DNA of 64,000 bases from Streptococcus mitis. GTDB lineage: Bacteria; Bacillota; Bacilli; Lactobacillales; Streptococcaceae. Made by a program: the position numbers and the translations under genes. Positions 18,107 to 28,345 of this stretch are shown here, piece after piece. Under the pieces are notes generated by a model. The model was not told the DNA's origin. It made no database searches and worked only from the letters and a program-made list of their open reading frames with translations. The first letter of the stretch is position 1; each line of letters begins with the position of its first letter. The stretch is from positions 254,501 to 318,500 of the forward strand of contig NZ_CP028415.1 in NCBI RefSeq assembly GCF_000722765.2. The letters run 5' to 3'.

Positions 18107-18205
18107 ACTATTTATCATAAAATAATTAAAAAGATTACATCTGAAAATATTGATATACTGAGTTTTAGAGAAGTTTTTTTGAATTCTTATTAAAAAATTT
18201 AATAT

Positions 18206-18235
18206 AAAAAAGTTGGAAGCGCATTCCAACTTTTT
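18206..18235. terminator. Terminator after adhP
   Basis: Stem AAAAAGTTGGAA / TTCCAACTTTTT with loop GCGCA, 20 bases past the adhP stop, usable in both directions. Confidence 0.85.
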
Positions 18236-18254
18236 AAAATAGGTTTCTATTAGA

Positions 18255-19274
18255 TTAGTGGGTGAAGTCGAGTACCATACGTCCTTGGATTTGACCTTTT
18301 TCCATTTCGTCGAAAATGGCAACAGCATCTTCTACTGGACGTTTTTGAACAACTGGGACTACCAGACCTTCTGCACCGAATTGGAAGGCTTCTTCCAAGT
18401 CTTTACGAGTTCCAACAAGAGAACCGATGACTTGGATTCCATCTAGAACGGTTTTCACGATGCTGAGTTCCATCATTTCAGAAGGAAGACCAACAGCGAC
18501 GACGCGACCACCGGCACGAACGGAGTCAACAGCCTGATTGAAGGCAACTTTAGATACAGCAGTTACGACAGCTGAATGAGCTCCTCCATCAGTTTTTTCC
18601 TTGATGAGTCCTGGTACATCATCAACTTCTAGGCCGTTAATCACAATGTCAGCGCCTACTTCTTTTGCAAGGGCAAGTTTGTCGTTATTGATATCAACTG
18701 CGATGACATGAGCATTGAATACTTTTTTAGCGTATTGAACAGCTAGGTTACCAAGGCCACCAGCACCGTAAAGGACAACCCATTGGCCTGGTTCAACTTT
18801 GGCCTCTTTAATAGCTTTATAGGTTGTTACACCAGCACATGTGATAGAAGAAGCTTGGGCTGGATCAAGTCCGTCAGGAACTTTGACAGCATAGTCTGCA
18901 GTTACAATACATTGTTCAGCCATACCACCATCTACTGAGTAGCCAGCATTTTTTACAGTACGGCAAAGAGTTTCACGGCCAGTTGTACAGTATTCGCAAG
19001 TACCACATCCTTCAAAGAACCAAGCAACGCTGACGCGGTCACCGACTTTAAGGCTTTTCACATCTGGGGCAATTTCTTTAACGATACCAACACCTTCATG
19101 TCCTAAAACACGTCCTGGTACTTGACCAAAGTCACCATGGGCAACGTGGAGGTCAGTGTGGCAAACACCACAGTATTCAATTTCTACAAGTGCTTCTCCA
19201 GTTTCAAGTGGACGGAGTACTTTTTCTTCAACAGCAACACCAGTGCTTTCTGGATTTACAACAACAGCTTTCAT
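18255..19274 (-). CDS. adhP: Zinc-dependent alcohol dehydrogenase
   Basis: NAD-dependent medium-chain dehydrogenase interconverting alcohols and aldehydes, 339 residues. Catalytic zinc region [14 protein letters not shown] and GHEGVG, structural zinc Cys cluster [15 protein letters not shown], and Rossmann motif [24 protein letters not shown] before the ATG. The upstream Rex-like operator suggests it is induced when NADH is high, i.e. in fermentation. Neighbour of manLMN but separated by a terminator. Confidence 0.93.
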   Translation of the reverse strand: MKAVVVNPESTGVAVEEKVLRPLETGEALVEIEYCGVCHTDLHVAHGDFGQVPGRVLGHEGVGIVKEIAPDVKSLKVGDRVSVAWFFEGCGTCEYCTTGRETLCRTVKNAGYSVDGGMAEQCIVTADYAVKVPDGLDPAQASSITCAGVTTYKAIKEAKVEPGQWVVLYGAGGLGNLAVQYAKKVFNAHVIAVDINNDKLALAKEVGADIVINGLEVDDVPGLIKEKTDGGAHSAVVTAVSKVAFNQAVDSVRAGGRVVAVGLPSEMMELSIVKTVLDGIQVIGSLVGTRKDLEEAFQFGAEGLVVPVVQKRPVEDAVAIFDEMEKGQIQGRMVLDFTH

Positions 19275-19370
19275 AGCTATCCTCCTTGATATTAACTGAG
19301 AGCGGGAGAAACAGGACTGGATTGATTTTGTGTCAACAGAGTCGAGTATGACGAGCTCTCTTGTATTTAT

Positions 19371-19405
19371 ATGTGAAGTATATCACAAAAGAAAGCCTTT
19401 TCCAA
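19371..19405 (-). promoter_or_regulatory. adhP promoter overlapped by Rex-like operator
   Basis: Minus strand: -35 TTGGAA (19400-19405), 17-base spacer, -10 TATACT (19377-19382). TTGTGATATACTTCACAT (19371-19388) closely follows the Rex consensus TTGTGAAW4TTCACAA and covers the -10. The 5' UTR is about 95 bases. The rest of the 329-base gap holds a hairpin and a BOX. Confidence 0.65.
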
Positions 19406-19470
19406 GGTTTTGGAGGTGAAAAATAGAACAATCGATTAACCGGTTGATGAGACTGTGAAAAGAACACAAA

Positions 19471-19490
19471 GACCAGCCCGCAAGCTGGTC
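19471..19490 (-). terminator. Terminator after the Cof-type gene
   Basis: Minus strand stem GACCAGC / GCTGGTC, loop TTGCGG, followed by TTTGTGTTCTTTT. It lies just beyond the BOX. Confidence 0.6.
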
Positions 19491-19594
19491 ATACTCTTCG
19501 AAAATCTCTTCAAACCACGTCAGCTTCGCCTTGCCGTACTCAAGTACTGCCTACGGCTAGCTTCCTAGTTTGCTCTTTGATTTTCATTGAGTAT
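19491..19594 (+). repeat. BOX element, short A-C form
   Basis: ATACTCTTCGAAAATC ... TTTTCATTGAGTAT, 104 bases; boxA and boxC halves are joined without boxB. It ends 10 bases from the stop of the Cof-type gene, in the 3' region of that transcript. Confidence 0.85.
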
Positions 19595-19603
19595 CAGTAT
19601 GGA

Positions 19604-20416
19604 CTATAAGAATAAGTCTTGCATGGTTTTGGCAACCCCGTCTTGGTCATTTGTCAAGGAAATTTGCTCATCTGCATAGGGGAGTAGCTCAGGATTGGCA
19701 TTTTTCATGGCATAACCTTTCCCAGCAAAAGCGAGCATTTCGGTATCATTGTGCTCATCTCCAAAAGCAATCAAATCCTTTTTGTCACGGTTCATTACCT
19801 TGAGCAAGTAGTCTAAGGCGAAGGCCTTGTTGACACCTTTTGGGGTACACTCAAGGATATTGAGCGGACCTCCCCAAGTATTGATAGACAGTTGATGCTG
19901 GTAGAAGGCGTTCATTTCTTTTGCTAAGGCATATTTGTCACTGGCTCTGGTCTGCAACAGGATACAGTTAGGGTCCTTGGTCACCAATTCAGGCTGGAAT
20001 TGATCTTCAGGCTGGAAAGCTTCTACACCAAATAGTTTGGGATTGGCAATTTCTTCATTAGGATTTGTGATATAGAATTTTTTACGATACTCTCCAGCGA
20101 TAAAATCGGCTTGAATGTCCTCTGAACGTCGAACCATGTCTAGCAGATATTTTTTGTCTACAGTTAAACACTTTTCAAAATCCCAAACTTGGTCTGGTAA
20201 ATGAGTAAGGGAGCCGTTGAAATTAATCATAGGAGTGTTTAAGCCTAGTTCATGGTAAAAATCTTTTGACATACGGTAAGGGCGACCTGTCGTAATAATA
20301 ACCTGATGGCCTTTTTCAGCAACTTTTTTAATGGTTTCTTTGGTAAAGTCAGAAATTTGACTGTCTGAGTTGAGCAGGGTGCCATCCAGGTCAACTGCAA
20401 TAATTTTTTTCGTCAT
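19604..20416 (-). CDS. Cof-type HAD-IIB phosphatase
   Basis: 270-residue HAD hydrolase of the Cof subfamily, likely a sugar-phosphate or flavin-phosphate phosphatase; substrate not predictable. Motif I VDLDGTLL (Asp9, Asp11), motif II TTGRP, motif III Lys, motif IV GDEHNDTEML. The cap domain is type C2B. Start ATG at 20416, with GAAAGG upstream. Single gene with BOX and terminator behind it. Confidence 0.9.
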   Translation of the reverse strand: MTKKIIAVDLDGTLLNSDSQISDFTKETIKKVAEKGHQVIITTGRPYRMSKDFYHELGLNTPMINFNGSLTHLPDQVWDFEKCLTVDKKYLLDMVRRSEDIQADFIAGEYRKKFYITNPNEEIANPKLFGVEAFQPEDQFQPELVTKDPNCILLQTRASDKYALAKEMNAFYQHQLSINTWGGPLNILECTPKGVNKAFALDYLLKVMNRDKKDLIAFGDEHNDTEMLAFAGKGYAMKNANPELLPYADEQISLTNDQDGVAKTMQDLFL

Positions 20417-20605
20417 ATGGACCTTTCTAGTGTCTTTTCAGATAAGATGTCTACTATTATAACAGAAAGCAGGCAGAAAATCAGATTCGAAACCAAAAAA
20501 GAAATTTCATCAAATTCTTAAATAAATCAAACAAAGATATTGAAAAAGTGAATGATAAATGATATAATTCTATTATTGTTCGTAAAAATTAAAAGGAGAT
20601 TGATA

Positions 20606-22024
20606 ATGGACAAATTATTTAAACTAAAAGAGAACGGTACAGACGTTCGTACAGAGGTTCTCGCTGGTTTAACAACTTTCTTTGCAATGAGCTATATTCT
20701 CTTTGTAAACCCACAAATTCTTTCGCAAACAGGAATGCCTGCTCAGGGTGTATTCCTCGCAACGATTATCGGTGCAGTTGCTGGTACCTTGATGATGGCC
20801 TTCTACGCTAACTTACCTTACGCCCAAGCACCAGGTATGGGACTCAATGCCTTCTTTACCTTTACAGTTGTATTTGGGCTCGGTTATTCTTGGCAAGAAG
20901 CCCTAGCTATGGTCTTCATCTGTGGGGTCATCTCATTGATTATTACCTTGACAAATGTTCGTAAAATGATCATTGAATCGATTCCAAATGCCCTTCGCTC
21001 AGCAATTTCAGCTGGTATTGGTGTCTTTCTTGCCTACGTGGGGATTAAGAATGCTGGACTTTTGAAATTCACGATTGATCCAGGAAACTATATTGTTGTA
21101 GGAGAAGGGGCTGACAAAGCCCAAGCAACGATTGCGGCAAACTCTTCAGCGGTTCCAGGCTTGGTCAGCTTTAATAATCCAGCTGTTTTGGTGGCTCTTG
21201 CAGGACTTGCCATTACTATCTTCTTTGTTATTAAAGGGATTAAAGGGGGAATTATCCTTTCTATCTTGACAACAACTGTTCTTGCTATCGCAGTTGGTTT
21301 GGTAGATTTGTCTAGTATCGATTTTGCTAATAACCATGTTGGTGCAGCCTTTGAAGACTTGAAGACAGTCTTTGGTGCAGCTCTTGGTTCAGAAGGTTTG
21401 GGAGCTTTGATTTCAGATACAGCTCGCTTACCTGAAACTCTGATGGCTATTCTTGCCTTCTCATTGACAGATATTTTTGATACAATTGGTACCTTGATCG
21501 GTACAGGTGAAAAAGTTGGTATCGTAGCGACAAATGGTGAAAATCACCAATCAGTTAAGTTGGACAAGGCTCTTTACTCTGACTTGATTGGTACTTCAAT
21601 TGGTGCCATCGCAGGTACTTCAAACGTAACGACTTATATTGAGTCTGCTGCTGGTATCGGTGCAGGTGGACGTACTGGTTTGACAGCCTTGGTTGTAGCT
21701 ATCTGTTTTGCGATCTCAAGCTTCTTTAGTCCACTTCTAGCGATCGTACCAACAGCCGCTACAGCTCCAATCTTGATTATCGTTGGGATTATGATGTTGG
21801 CTAGCTTGAAAAATATCCATTGGGACGATATGTCTGAAGCGGTTCCTGCTTTCTTCACATCTATCTTTATGGGATTCAGCTACTCTATCACTCAAGGGAT
21901 TGCAGTTGGTTTCTTGACTTACACTTTGACTAAGCTTGTCAAAGGTCAAGCTAAAGATGTTCACGTCATGATTTGGATTTTGGATGCCTTGTTTATCCTT
22001 AACTACATCAGCATGGCCCTATAA
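20606..22024 (+). CDS. NCS2/AzgA-type purine permease (guanine/hypoxanthine)
   Basis: Proton-coupled nucleobase importer with about 12-14 membrane segments, 472 residues. AzgA-type signatures are TFFAMSYILFVNPQIL, PGMGLNAFFTF and DIFDTIGTLIGTGEK. The start is set at 20606, where AAAGGAG is correctly spaced; an in-frame ATG at 20552 would add 18 residues but has no RBS and overlaps the likely -10 (TATAAT near 20560). I see no purine riboswitch upstream. Similar to PbuG/PbuO of Bacillus. Confidence 0.9.
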   Translation: MDKLFKLKENGTDVRTEVLAGLTTFFAMSYILFVNPQILSQTGMPAQGVFLATIIGAVAGTLMMAFYANLPYAQAPGMGLNAFFTFTVVFGLGYSWQEALAMVFICGVISLIITLTNVRKMIIESIPNALRSAISAGIGVFLAYVGIKNAGLLKFTIDPGNYIVVGEGADKAQATIAANSSAVPGLVSFNNPAVLVALAGLAITIFFVIKGIKGGIILSILTTTVLAIAVGLVDLSSIDFANNHVGAAFEDLKTVFGAALGSEGLGALISDTARLPETLMAILAFSLTDIFDTIGTLIGTGEKVGIVATNGENHQSVKLDKALYSDLIGTSIGAIAGTSNVTTYIESAAGIGAGGRTGLTALVVAICFAISSFFSPLLAIVPTAATAPILIIVGIMMLASLKNIHWDDMSEAVPAFFTSIFMGFSYSITQGIAVGFLTYTLTKLVKGQAKDVHVMIWILDALFILNYISMAL

Positions 22025-22035
22025 TAGGATAACCC

Positions 22036-22056
22036 AGGGGGATTTCCCCCCTTTTT
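22036..22056 (+). terminator. Terminator after the purine permease
   Basis: GGGGG-ATTT-CCCCC stem followed by CTTTTTT. Confidence 0.9.
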
Positions 22057-22076
22057 TAATATAAAGGAGATGAATG

Positions 22077-22783
22077 ATGGAAGAGAAAAGTATATGGAAA
22101 GAATTGTTGAATCGTGCAGGTTGGCTGTTAATCTTCTTTCTGGCGACAATTTTATATCAGATTCCTATAGGGGTTACTGCTATTTTAACTTTAAATGCAG
22201 TACCACTGTTGCAGTCAGGACTGATAGTTGCAGGAATTTCGATTGTGATTCTGGTGCTATTTATTATTGGAGCTCGTAAAACGCAATTAGCAAGTTTTAA
22301 TTTTCTTTTTTTAGAGCTAAGGATCTAGCACGTTTGGGCTTGAGTTATTTAGTTATTATCTGTTCAAATATACTTGGTTCCATCTTGTTGCAACTGTCAA
22401 ATGAGACGACAACAGGGAACCAGTCTCAGATTAACGATATGGTTCAAAATAGTTCTTTGATTTCTAGCTTTTTCTTGCTAGCCGTACTTGCTCCGATTTG
22501 TGAGGAAATCTTGTGCCGTGGGATTGTTCCTAAAAAGATTTTCCGAGGAAAAGAGAACTTGGGATTTGTAGTCGGTACGGTTGTGTTTGCTTTATTGCAT
22601 CAACCAAGTAATTTACCTTCTTTATTGATTTATGGAGGTATGTCGATCGTTCTGTCTTGGACGGCTTACAAGACCCAACGTTTGGAAATGTCTATCTTGC
22701 TTCACATGATTGTGAATGGGGTTGCTTTCTGTTTGTTGGCTCTTGTGGTGATCATGAGTCGGACATTAGGGATTTCTGTTTAA
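22077..22783 (+). pseudogene. CPBP (CAAX protease/bacteriocin-processing) membrane protein, frameshifted
   Basis: The first frame (from ATG 22077, RBS AAAGGAG) gives two hydrophobic segments and ends at 22328. The next frame, open through 22334-22783, carries the family motifs EEILCRG, FALLHQP and HMIVNG. The shift occurs at a tract TTTTC-TTTTTTT (22301-22312); adding one T restores FNFSFFRAKDLARLGLSYL. So a single-base loss in a homopolymer explains the break, by mutation, phase variation or sequencing error. The catalytic motifs are all in the downstream part, which has no obvious RBS. Intact relatives act in membrane proteolysis or bacteriocin self-immunity. Confidence 0.85.
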
Positions 22784-22868
22784 GATTTTTGACAATTGCT
22801 TACTTGTTTCTATTGGGAAAAAAGATGAATGCAATCGTGTCCATCTTTTTCTTTTTATGGTAAAATAG

Positions 22869-23852
<984 letters not shown>

Positions 23853-23853
23853 G

Positions 23854-25176
23854 ATGAAAGAAATTGAAAACAATCAGTGGATTGCTAACTACCGGACGGA
23901 TCAACCGCATTTTGGCTTGGAACGAATGGTGGAACTGTTAGCTTTGCGCGGAAATCCCCATCTCAAACTCAAAGTCATCCATATCGGAGGAACCAATGGC
24001 AAGGGTTCGACCATTGCTTTTTTGAAAAATATGCTGGAAAAGCTAGGTCTGAGAGTTGGGGTGTTCAGCTCGCCCTATCTCATTCATTATACAGACCAGA
24101 TTAGCATCAATGGGGCATCTATCCTAGAAGCGAGACTAGAAGCCCTCATGGCGGATTACCGGTCTTTGCTGGAGGGAGAAGCGGCCGCTAATTTACAGGG
24201 GACAACCGAGTTTGAGATTATCACAGCCATAGCCTATGATTACTTTGCCTCAGAGCAAGTAGATGTGGCCATCATGGAAGTGGGTATGGGCGGACTCTTG
24301 GATAGTACCAATGTCTGCCAACCCATTTTAACAGGTATCACGACTATTGGACTGGACCATGTAGCCCTACTTGGTGATACCTTGGAAGCCATAGCAGAGC
24401 AGAAAGCTGGTATTATCAAACAAGGTATTCCCTTGGTTACAGGTAGTATTGCTCCAGAAGCTTTGGCTGTGATTGACAGCATTGCGGAAGGGAAAGATGC
24501 GCCGAGATTTGCCTACGGGACAGATTATCAGGTCAGCCATCAAAAGAGTGTGGTTACAGGTCAAGTCTTTGACTATACAAGTGTTGTCAGACAAGGTCGT
24601 TTCCAGACTGGCCTGCTTGGTTTGCACCAGATAGAGAATGCTGGGATGGCCATAGCTTTACTCGATACTTTTTGTCAGGAGGATGGCCGAGAGCTACCAG
24701 CTAATATCTTGATTGCTCAAGCTCTGGAAGAAACAAGATGGCCGGGGCGTCTGGAGGTCATGTCAAGGAACCCCTTGATGATCTTGGATGGGGCCCACAA
24801 TCCCCATGCTATTAAGGCTTTATTGGCAACCTTGCAAGAACGCTTTGCGGATTATCGTAAGGAAATCCTCTTTACTTGCATCAAAACCAAGGCCTTGGAG
24901 GATATGTTGGACTTGCTGGGGGCCATGCCAGATACCGAGCTTACCCTGACACATTTTGACGACAGTCGGGCGACTGATGAAAGAGTGTTGAAAGAGGCAG
25001 CTAAGTCTAGAAATCTCAGCTACCAAGGTTGGCAGGATTTTCTAGAGCAGAAATTGACAGATAAAAAAGAAGAGAAACAAACAGTTAGGATTGTCACGGG
25101 TTCCTTGTATTTCTTTAGCCAAGTGAGAGCCTATCTGATGGAGAGGAAGAACGAAAATGGATACACAAAAGATTGA
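23854..25176 (+). CDS. folC: Dihydrofolate synthase / folylpolyglutamate synthase
   Basis: ATP-dependent ligase adding glutamate to dihydropteroate (sulB in pneumococcus). 440 residues, Mur-ligase-like. P-loop GGTNGKGST near residue 49, then the [13 protein letters not shown] and LDGAHNPHA motifs. It begins right after folP and overlaps folE by 20 bases, so the three are translationally coupled. Confidence 0.95.
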   Translation: MKEIENNQWIANYRTDQPHFGLERMVELLALRGNPHLKLKVIHIGGTNGKGSTIAFLKNMLEKLGLRVGVFSSPYLIHYTDQISINGASILEARLEALMADYRSLLEGEAAANLQGTTEFEIITAIAYDYFASEQVDVAIMEVGMGGLLDSTNVCQPILTGITTIGLDHVALLGDTLEAIAEQKAGIIKQGIPLVTGSIAPEALAVIDSIAEGKDAPRFAYGTDYQVSHQKSVVTGQVFDYTSVVRQGRFQTGLLGLHQIENAGMAIALLDTFCQEDGRELPANILIAQALEETRWPGRLEVMSRNPLMILDGAHNPHAIKALLATLQERFADYRKEILFTCIKTKALEDMLDLLGAMPDTELTLTHFDDSRATDERVLKEAAKSRNLSYQGWQDFLEQKLTDKKEEKQTVRIVTGSLYFFSQVRAYLMERKNENGYTKD

Positions 25177-25711
25177 AACAGCTGTAAAAATGATTATCGA
25201 AGCTGTCGGAGAGGACGCTAACCGTGAGGGCTTGCAGGAAACGCCTGCTCGTGTGGCACGTATGTACCAAGAGATTTTTTCAGGGCTTGGTCAAACAGCG
25301 GAGGAACATTTGTCAAAATCCTTTGAGATTATCGACGATAATATGGTTGTAGAAAAGGATATCTTTTTCCATACTATGTGTGAACACCACTTCTTGCCAT
25401 TTTATGGTAGAGCGCATATTGCCTATATTCCAGATGGTCGTGTGGCAGGTTTGTCTAAGCTAGCCCGTACGGTTGAAGTTTATTCGAAAAAACCACAAAT
25501 TCAAGAACGTTTGAATATCGAAGTAGCTGATGCCTTGATGGACTATCTAGGTGCTAAAGGAGCCTTTGTTGTCATTGAGGCGGAACATATGTGTATGAGC
25601 ATGCGTGGTGTCAGAAAACCAGGTACTGCAACCTTGACGACAGTAGCTCGTGGTCTATTTGAAACAGATAAGGACCTCCGAGATCAGGCTTATCGTTTAA
25701 TGGGACTATAA
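25157..25711 (+). CDS. folE: GTP cyclohydrolase I
   Basis: First step of pterin synthesis, GTP to dihydroneopterin triphosphate (sulC). 184 residues. Zinc ligands in [10 protein letters not shown] and EHMCMSMRG, and the [21 protein letters not shown] motif. RBS GAGAGGAAG lies within folC. The stop codon shares its last base with the BOX element, which therefore starts exactly at the gene end. Confidence 0.96.
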   Translation: MDTQKIETAVKMIIEAVGEDANREGLQETPARVARMYQEIFSGLGQTAEEHLSKSFEIIDDNMVVEKDIFFHTMCEHHFLPFYGRAHIAYIPDGRVAGLSKLARTVEVYSKKPQIQERLNIEVADALMDYLGAKGAFVVIEAEHMCMSMRGVRKPGTATLTTVARGLFETDKDLRDQAYRLMGL

Positions 25712-25824
25712 TACTCTTCGAAAATCTCTTCAAACCAGGTCAGCTTCCATCTGCAACCTCAAAACAGTGTTTTGAGCAGCCTGCAGCTAGCTTCCTAGTT
25801 TGAACTTTGATTTTCATTGAGTAT
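25711..25824 (+). repeat. BOX-type element inside the folate cluster
   Basis: ATACTCTTCGAAAATC ... CATTGAGTAT, 114 bases: partial boxA joined to boxC (AACCTCAAAACAGTGTTTTG). It separates folE from folB/K. Confidence 0.88.
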
Positions 25825-25830
25825 AAAAAG

Positions 25831-25852
25831 AATCCGCTTTGGGCGGATTTTT
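25831..25852 (+). terminator. Hairpin terminator or attenuator before folB/K
   Basis: AATCCGC-TTTG-GGCGGATT followed by TTTTCT, directly after the BOX and 17 bases before the next start codon. It should reduce read-through from folPCE into the last folate gene. Confidence 0.65.
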
Positions 25853-25868
25853 CTAGAAAGGAATCATT

Positions 25869-26681
25869 ATGGATCAACTGCAGATTAAGGATTTGGAAAT
25901 TTTTGCCTATCATGGTCTTTTTCCTAGTGAGAAGGAATTGGGGCAAAAGTTTGTCGTTTCAGCTATCCTATCCTATGATATGACCAAGGCGGCTACAGAC
26001 TTGGATTTGACAGCTTCTGTCCATTATGGAGAACTGTGTCAGCAGTGGACGACTTGGTTTCAGGAAACGAGTGAGGACTTGATTGAAACGGTAGCTTATA
26101 AACTGGTGGAACGTACTTTTGAGGCTTATCCTCTTGTCCAAGAAATTCAGCTGGAACTGAAAAAACCTTGGGCGCCAGTTCATTTGCCACTAGATACTTG
26201 CTCGGTAACCATTCATCGCCGCAAGCAGCGGGCCTTTATCGCCCTAGGAAGCAATATGGGGGATAAGTCAGCCAACTTGAAGCAAGCCATTGAGAAAATG
26301 CGAAATCGAGGTATCCATATTCTCAAAGAGTCCAGTGTCTTGACGACGGAGCCTTGGGGAGGTGTGGAGCAGGATATCTTTGCTAATCAAGTGGTTGAAG
26401 TAGAAACATGGTTGCCGGCTCCAGTGCTATTAGAGACCTTGTTAGCCATTGAGTCAGAGATGGGGCGGGTGAGAGAAGTGCATTGGGGACCTCGTTTGAT
26501 TGATTTGGACTTGCTCTTTGTGGAGGACCAGATCCTTTATACAGACGACCTTATCTTGCCTCATCCTTACATAGCGGAACGCCTTTTTGTCCTTGAGTCC
26601 TTACAGGAAATTACACCTCATTTTATCCATCCTACCTTAAAGCAACCGATCCGTAACTTGTATAATGCTTTGAAAAAATAG
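25869..26681 (+). CDS. sulD: Bifunctional dihydroneopterin aldolase / HPPK
   Basis: Fusion of FolB (about residues 1-118, starting [25 protein letters not shown]) and FolK (about 120-270, [12 protein letters not shown] ... [10 protein letters not shown] ... [13 protein letters not shown]), giving 6-hydroxymethyl-dihydropterin pyrophosphate for FolP. 270 residues, as in pneumococcal SulD. RBS GAAAGGAAT. Separated from folE by a BOX and a hairpin, so its expression may be partly uncoupled. Confidence 0.95.
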   Translation: MDQLQIKDLEIFAYHGLFPSEKELGQKFVVSAILSYDMTKAATDLDLTASVHYGELCQQWTTWFQETSEDLIETVAYKLVERTFEAYPLVQEIQLELKKPWAPVHLPLDTCSVTIHRRKQRAFIALGSNMGDKSANLKQAIEKMRNRGIHILKESSVLTTEPWGGVEQDIFANQVVEVETWLPAPVLLETLLAIESEMGRVREVHWGPRLIDLDLLFVEDQILYTDDLILPHPYIAERLFVLESLQEITPHFIHPTLKQPIRNLYNALKK

Positions 26682-26727
26682 AAAAACTCTAGCCTTCAGT
26701 CGTTTGTAACTGAAGGCTAGAGTTTTT
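26682..26727. terminator. Strong bidirectional terminator after sulD
   Basis: Stem AAAAACTCTAGCCTTCAGT with its full complement and an eight-base loop. It serves sulD and the convergent DUF960 gene. Confidence 0.92.
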
Positions 26728-27043
26728 AAAATAGGTCATTTTCTTCTGGGAGGAGGATAGTTTCTCTACCGTCCATGTCTAAAACCAGTACTCTTGGCGG
26801 ATAAAGAGGGTCAAAAGGATGGTTAAAGTCAAAATCAATAGCTGTAGGGAGGTGTTGACTTGAAAAATGGAAGGTAATTTTTCCTTGGTTATTAAGCAAT
26901 TGAAACTCGAGTTCTTCTTCCAATTCAAAGACATTTTTTAAGAAGTGGTCGATGATATACCAAAAAGAGTCAATGACATCATCAGGCAAGCTGGTAACAA
27001 TGCCAAAACTAGCAGACCGCATGTGGGTATTGGTAAAAGCCAT
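26726..27043 (-). CDS. DUF960 family protein
   Basis: 105 residues, cytoplasmic, matching the streptococcal DUF960 family (MAFTNTHMRSASFGIVTSLPDDVIDSFW ... AIDFNHPFDPLYPP ... ETILLPEE). Function unknown. Start set at 27043 because AAAGGAGG lies seven bases upstream; the longer frame to 27097 has no RBS and a non-family N-terminus. Monocistronic and convergent with sulD. Confidence 0.8.
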   Translation of the reverse strand: MAFTNTHMRSASFGIVTSLPDDVIDSFWYIIDHFLKNVFELEEELEFQLLNNQGKITFHFSSQHLPTAIDFDFNHPFDPLYPPRVLVLDMDGRETILLPEENDLF

Positions 27044-27167
27044 ATCTTTGCCTCCTTTCTTTTCCATTATCATACAGCAAATAGGATTAAAAATCAAGAA
27101 AAGGCGATTTTTTCTTCATAAACATAGTTTTCTATGAAATTTTTTTCAAACAATCTTCAAAAAAAGC

Positions 27168-27196
27168 TTGAAAGTGTTTACAAATAGTGATAAAAT
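27168..27196 (+). promoter_or_regulatory. ccpA promoter
   Basis: -35 TTGAAA (27168-27173), 17-base spacer, -10 TAAAAT (27191-27196). Downstream, ATGAAAACGAAATTTTCAT (27212-27230) is an inverted repeat that resembles a cre with a widened centre and might serve autoregulation. Confidence 0.6.
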
Positions 27197-27281
27197 GGAA
27201 TAAGTAGAATCATGAAAACGAAATTTTCATATCGTCTCTTTTTTTGGAGTCTCGTGAGGTATGATATAGAAAGGAAATGAA

Positions 27282-28292
27282 ATGAATACAGACGATACAG
27301 TAACGATTTATGATGTCGCCCGTGAAGCAGGAGTTTCAATGGCGACAGTTAGCCGTGTAGTCAATGGCAATAAGAATGTAAAAGAGAATACTCGTAAAAA
27401 AGTGCTTGAGGTGATTGATCGTTTGGATTACCGTCCAAATGCCGTGGCGCGTGGTCTTGCAAGTAAAAAGACAACCACTGTCGGTGTCGTGATCCCCAAT
27501 ATTACCAATGGTTATTTCTCAACGCTTGCTAAAGGAATTGATGATATCGCTGAAATGTACAAGTATAACATCGTCCTTGCTAATAGTGATGAGGATGATG
27601 ACAAGGAAGTTTCAGTGGTTAACACCCTGTTTTCTAAGCAAGTGGATGGTATCATTTTTATGGGGTACCACTTGACTGAAAAAATTCGTTCAGAGTTTTC
27701 TCGTTCTCGAACACCAGTTGTTCTTGCAGGAACTGTGGATGTAGAACATCAGCTTCCAAGTGTCAATATTGACTACAAACAAGCAACGATTGATGCAGTA
27801 ACCTACCTTGCTAAAGAGAACGAGCGCATTGCTTTCGTTAGCGGTCCACTAGTGGATGACATCAATGGTAAGGTTCGCTTGGTTGGCTACAAGGAAGCCT
27901 TGAAAAAAGCAGGTATTTCTTATAGCGAAGGATTGGTATTTGAATCTAAATACACTTATGAAGATGGCTATGCCTTGGCAGAGCGTTTAATTTCATCAAA
28001 CGCAACTGCAGCAGTTGTAACAGGTGATGAACTGGCAGCAGGTGTCTTGAACGGCCTTGCTGATAAGGGTGTATCAGTACCAGAAGAGTTTGAAATTATT
28101 ACTAGTGATGATTCGCAAGTCTCACGCTTTACCCGTCCAAACTTGACAACTATTGCCCAACCTCTTTATGACCTTGGTGCTATTAGTATGCGTATGTTGA
28201 CTAAGATTATGCACAAGGAAGAGTTGGAAGAACGTGAAGTTCTCTTACCTCATGGATTAACAGAACGTCGTTCAACACGAAAACGTAAATAG
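27282..28292 (+). CDS. ccpA: Catabolite control protein A
   Basis: LacI/GalR-type master regulator of carbon catabolite control; with HPr-Ser-P it binds cre sites. 336 residues. DNA-binding head YDVAREAGVSMATVSRVVNG (from about residue 9), hinge PNAVARGLASKKTTTVGVV, then the periplasmic-binding-like core. RBS GAAAGGAAATGAA. Single gene with its own promoter and terminator. Candidate target sites in this window are at manL and pflA. Confidence 0.96.
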   Translation: MNTDDTVTIYDVAREAGVSMATVSRVVNGNKNVKENTRKKVLEVIDRLDYRPNAVARGLASKKTTTVGVVIPNITNGYFSTLAKGIDDIAEMYKYNIVLANSDEDDDKEVSVVNTLFSKQVDGIIFMGYHLTEKIRSEFSRSRTPVVLAGTVDVEHQLPSVNIDYKQATIDAVTYLAKENERIAFVSGPLVDDINGKVRLVGYKEALKKAGISYSEGLVFESKYTYEDGYALAERLISSNATAAVVTGDELAAGVLNGLADKGVSVPEEFEIITSDDSQVSRFTRPNLTTIAQPLYDLGAISMRMLTKIMHKEELEEREVLLPHGLTERRSTRKRK

Positions 28293-28294
28293 AA

Positions 28295-28327
28295 AAAATC
28301 AGGGAATCGTGAAGATTTCCTGATTTT
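28295..28327. terminator. Bidirectional terminator, ccpA / ansA
   Basis: Stem AAAATCAGGGAATC / GATTTCCTGATTTT with a five-base loop, between the convergent ccpA and asparaginase genes. Confidence 0.85.
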
Positions 28328-28345
28328 GCTTTCTGGAGAGGAGAC

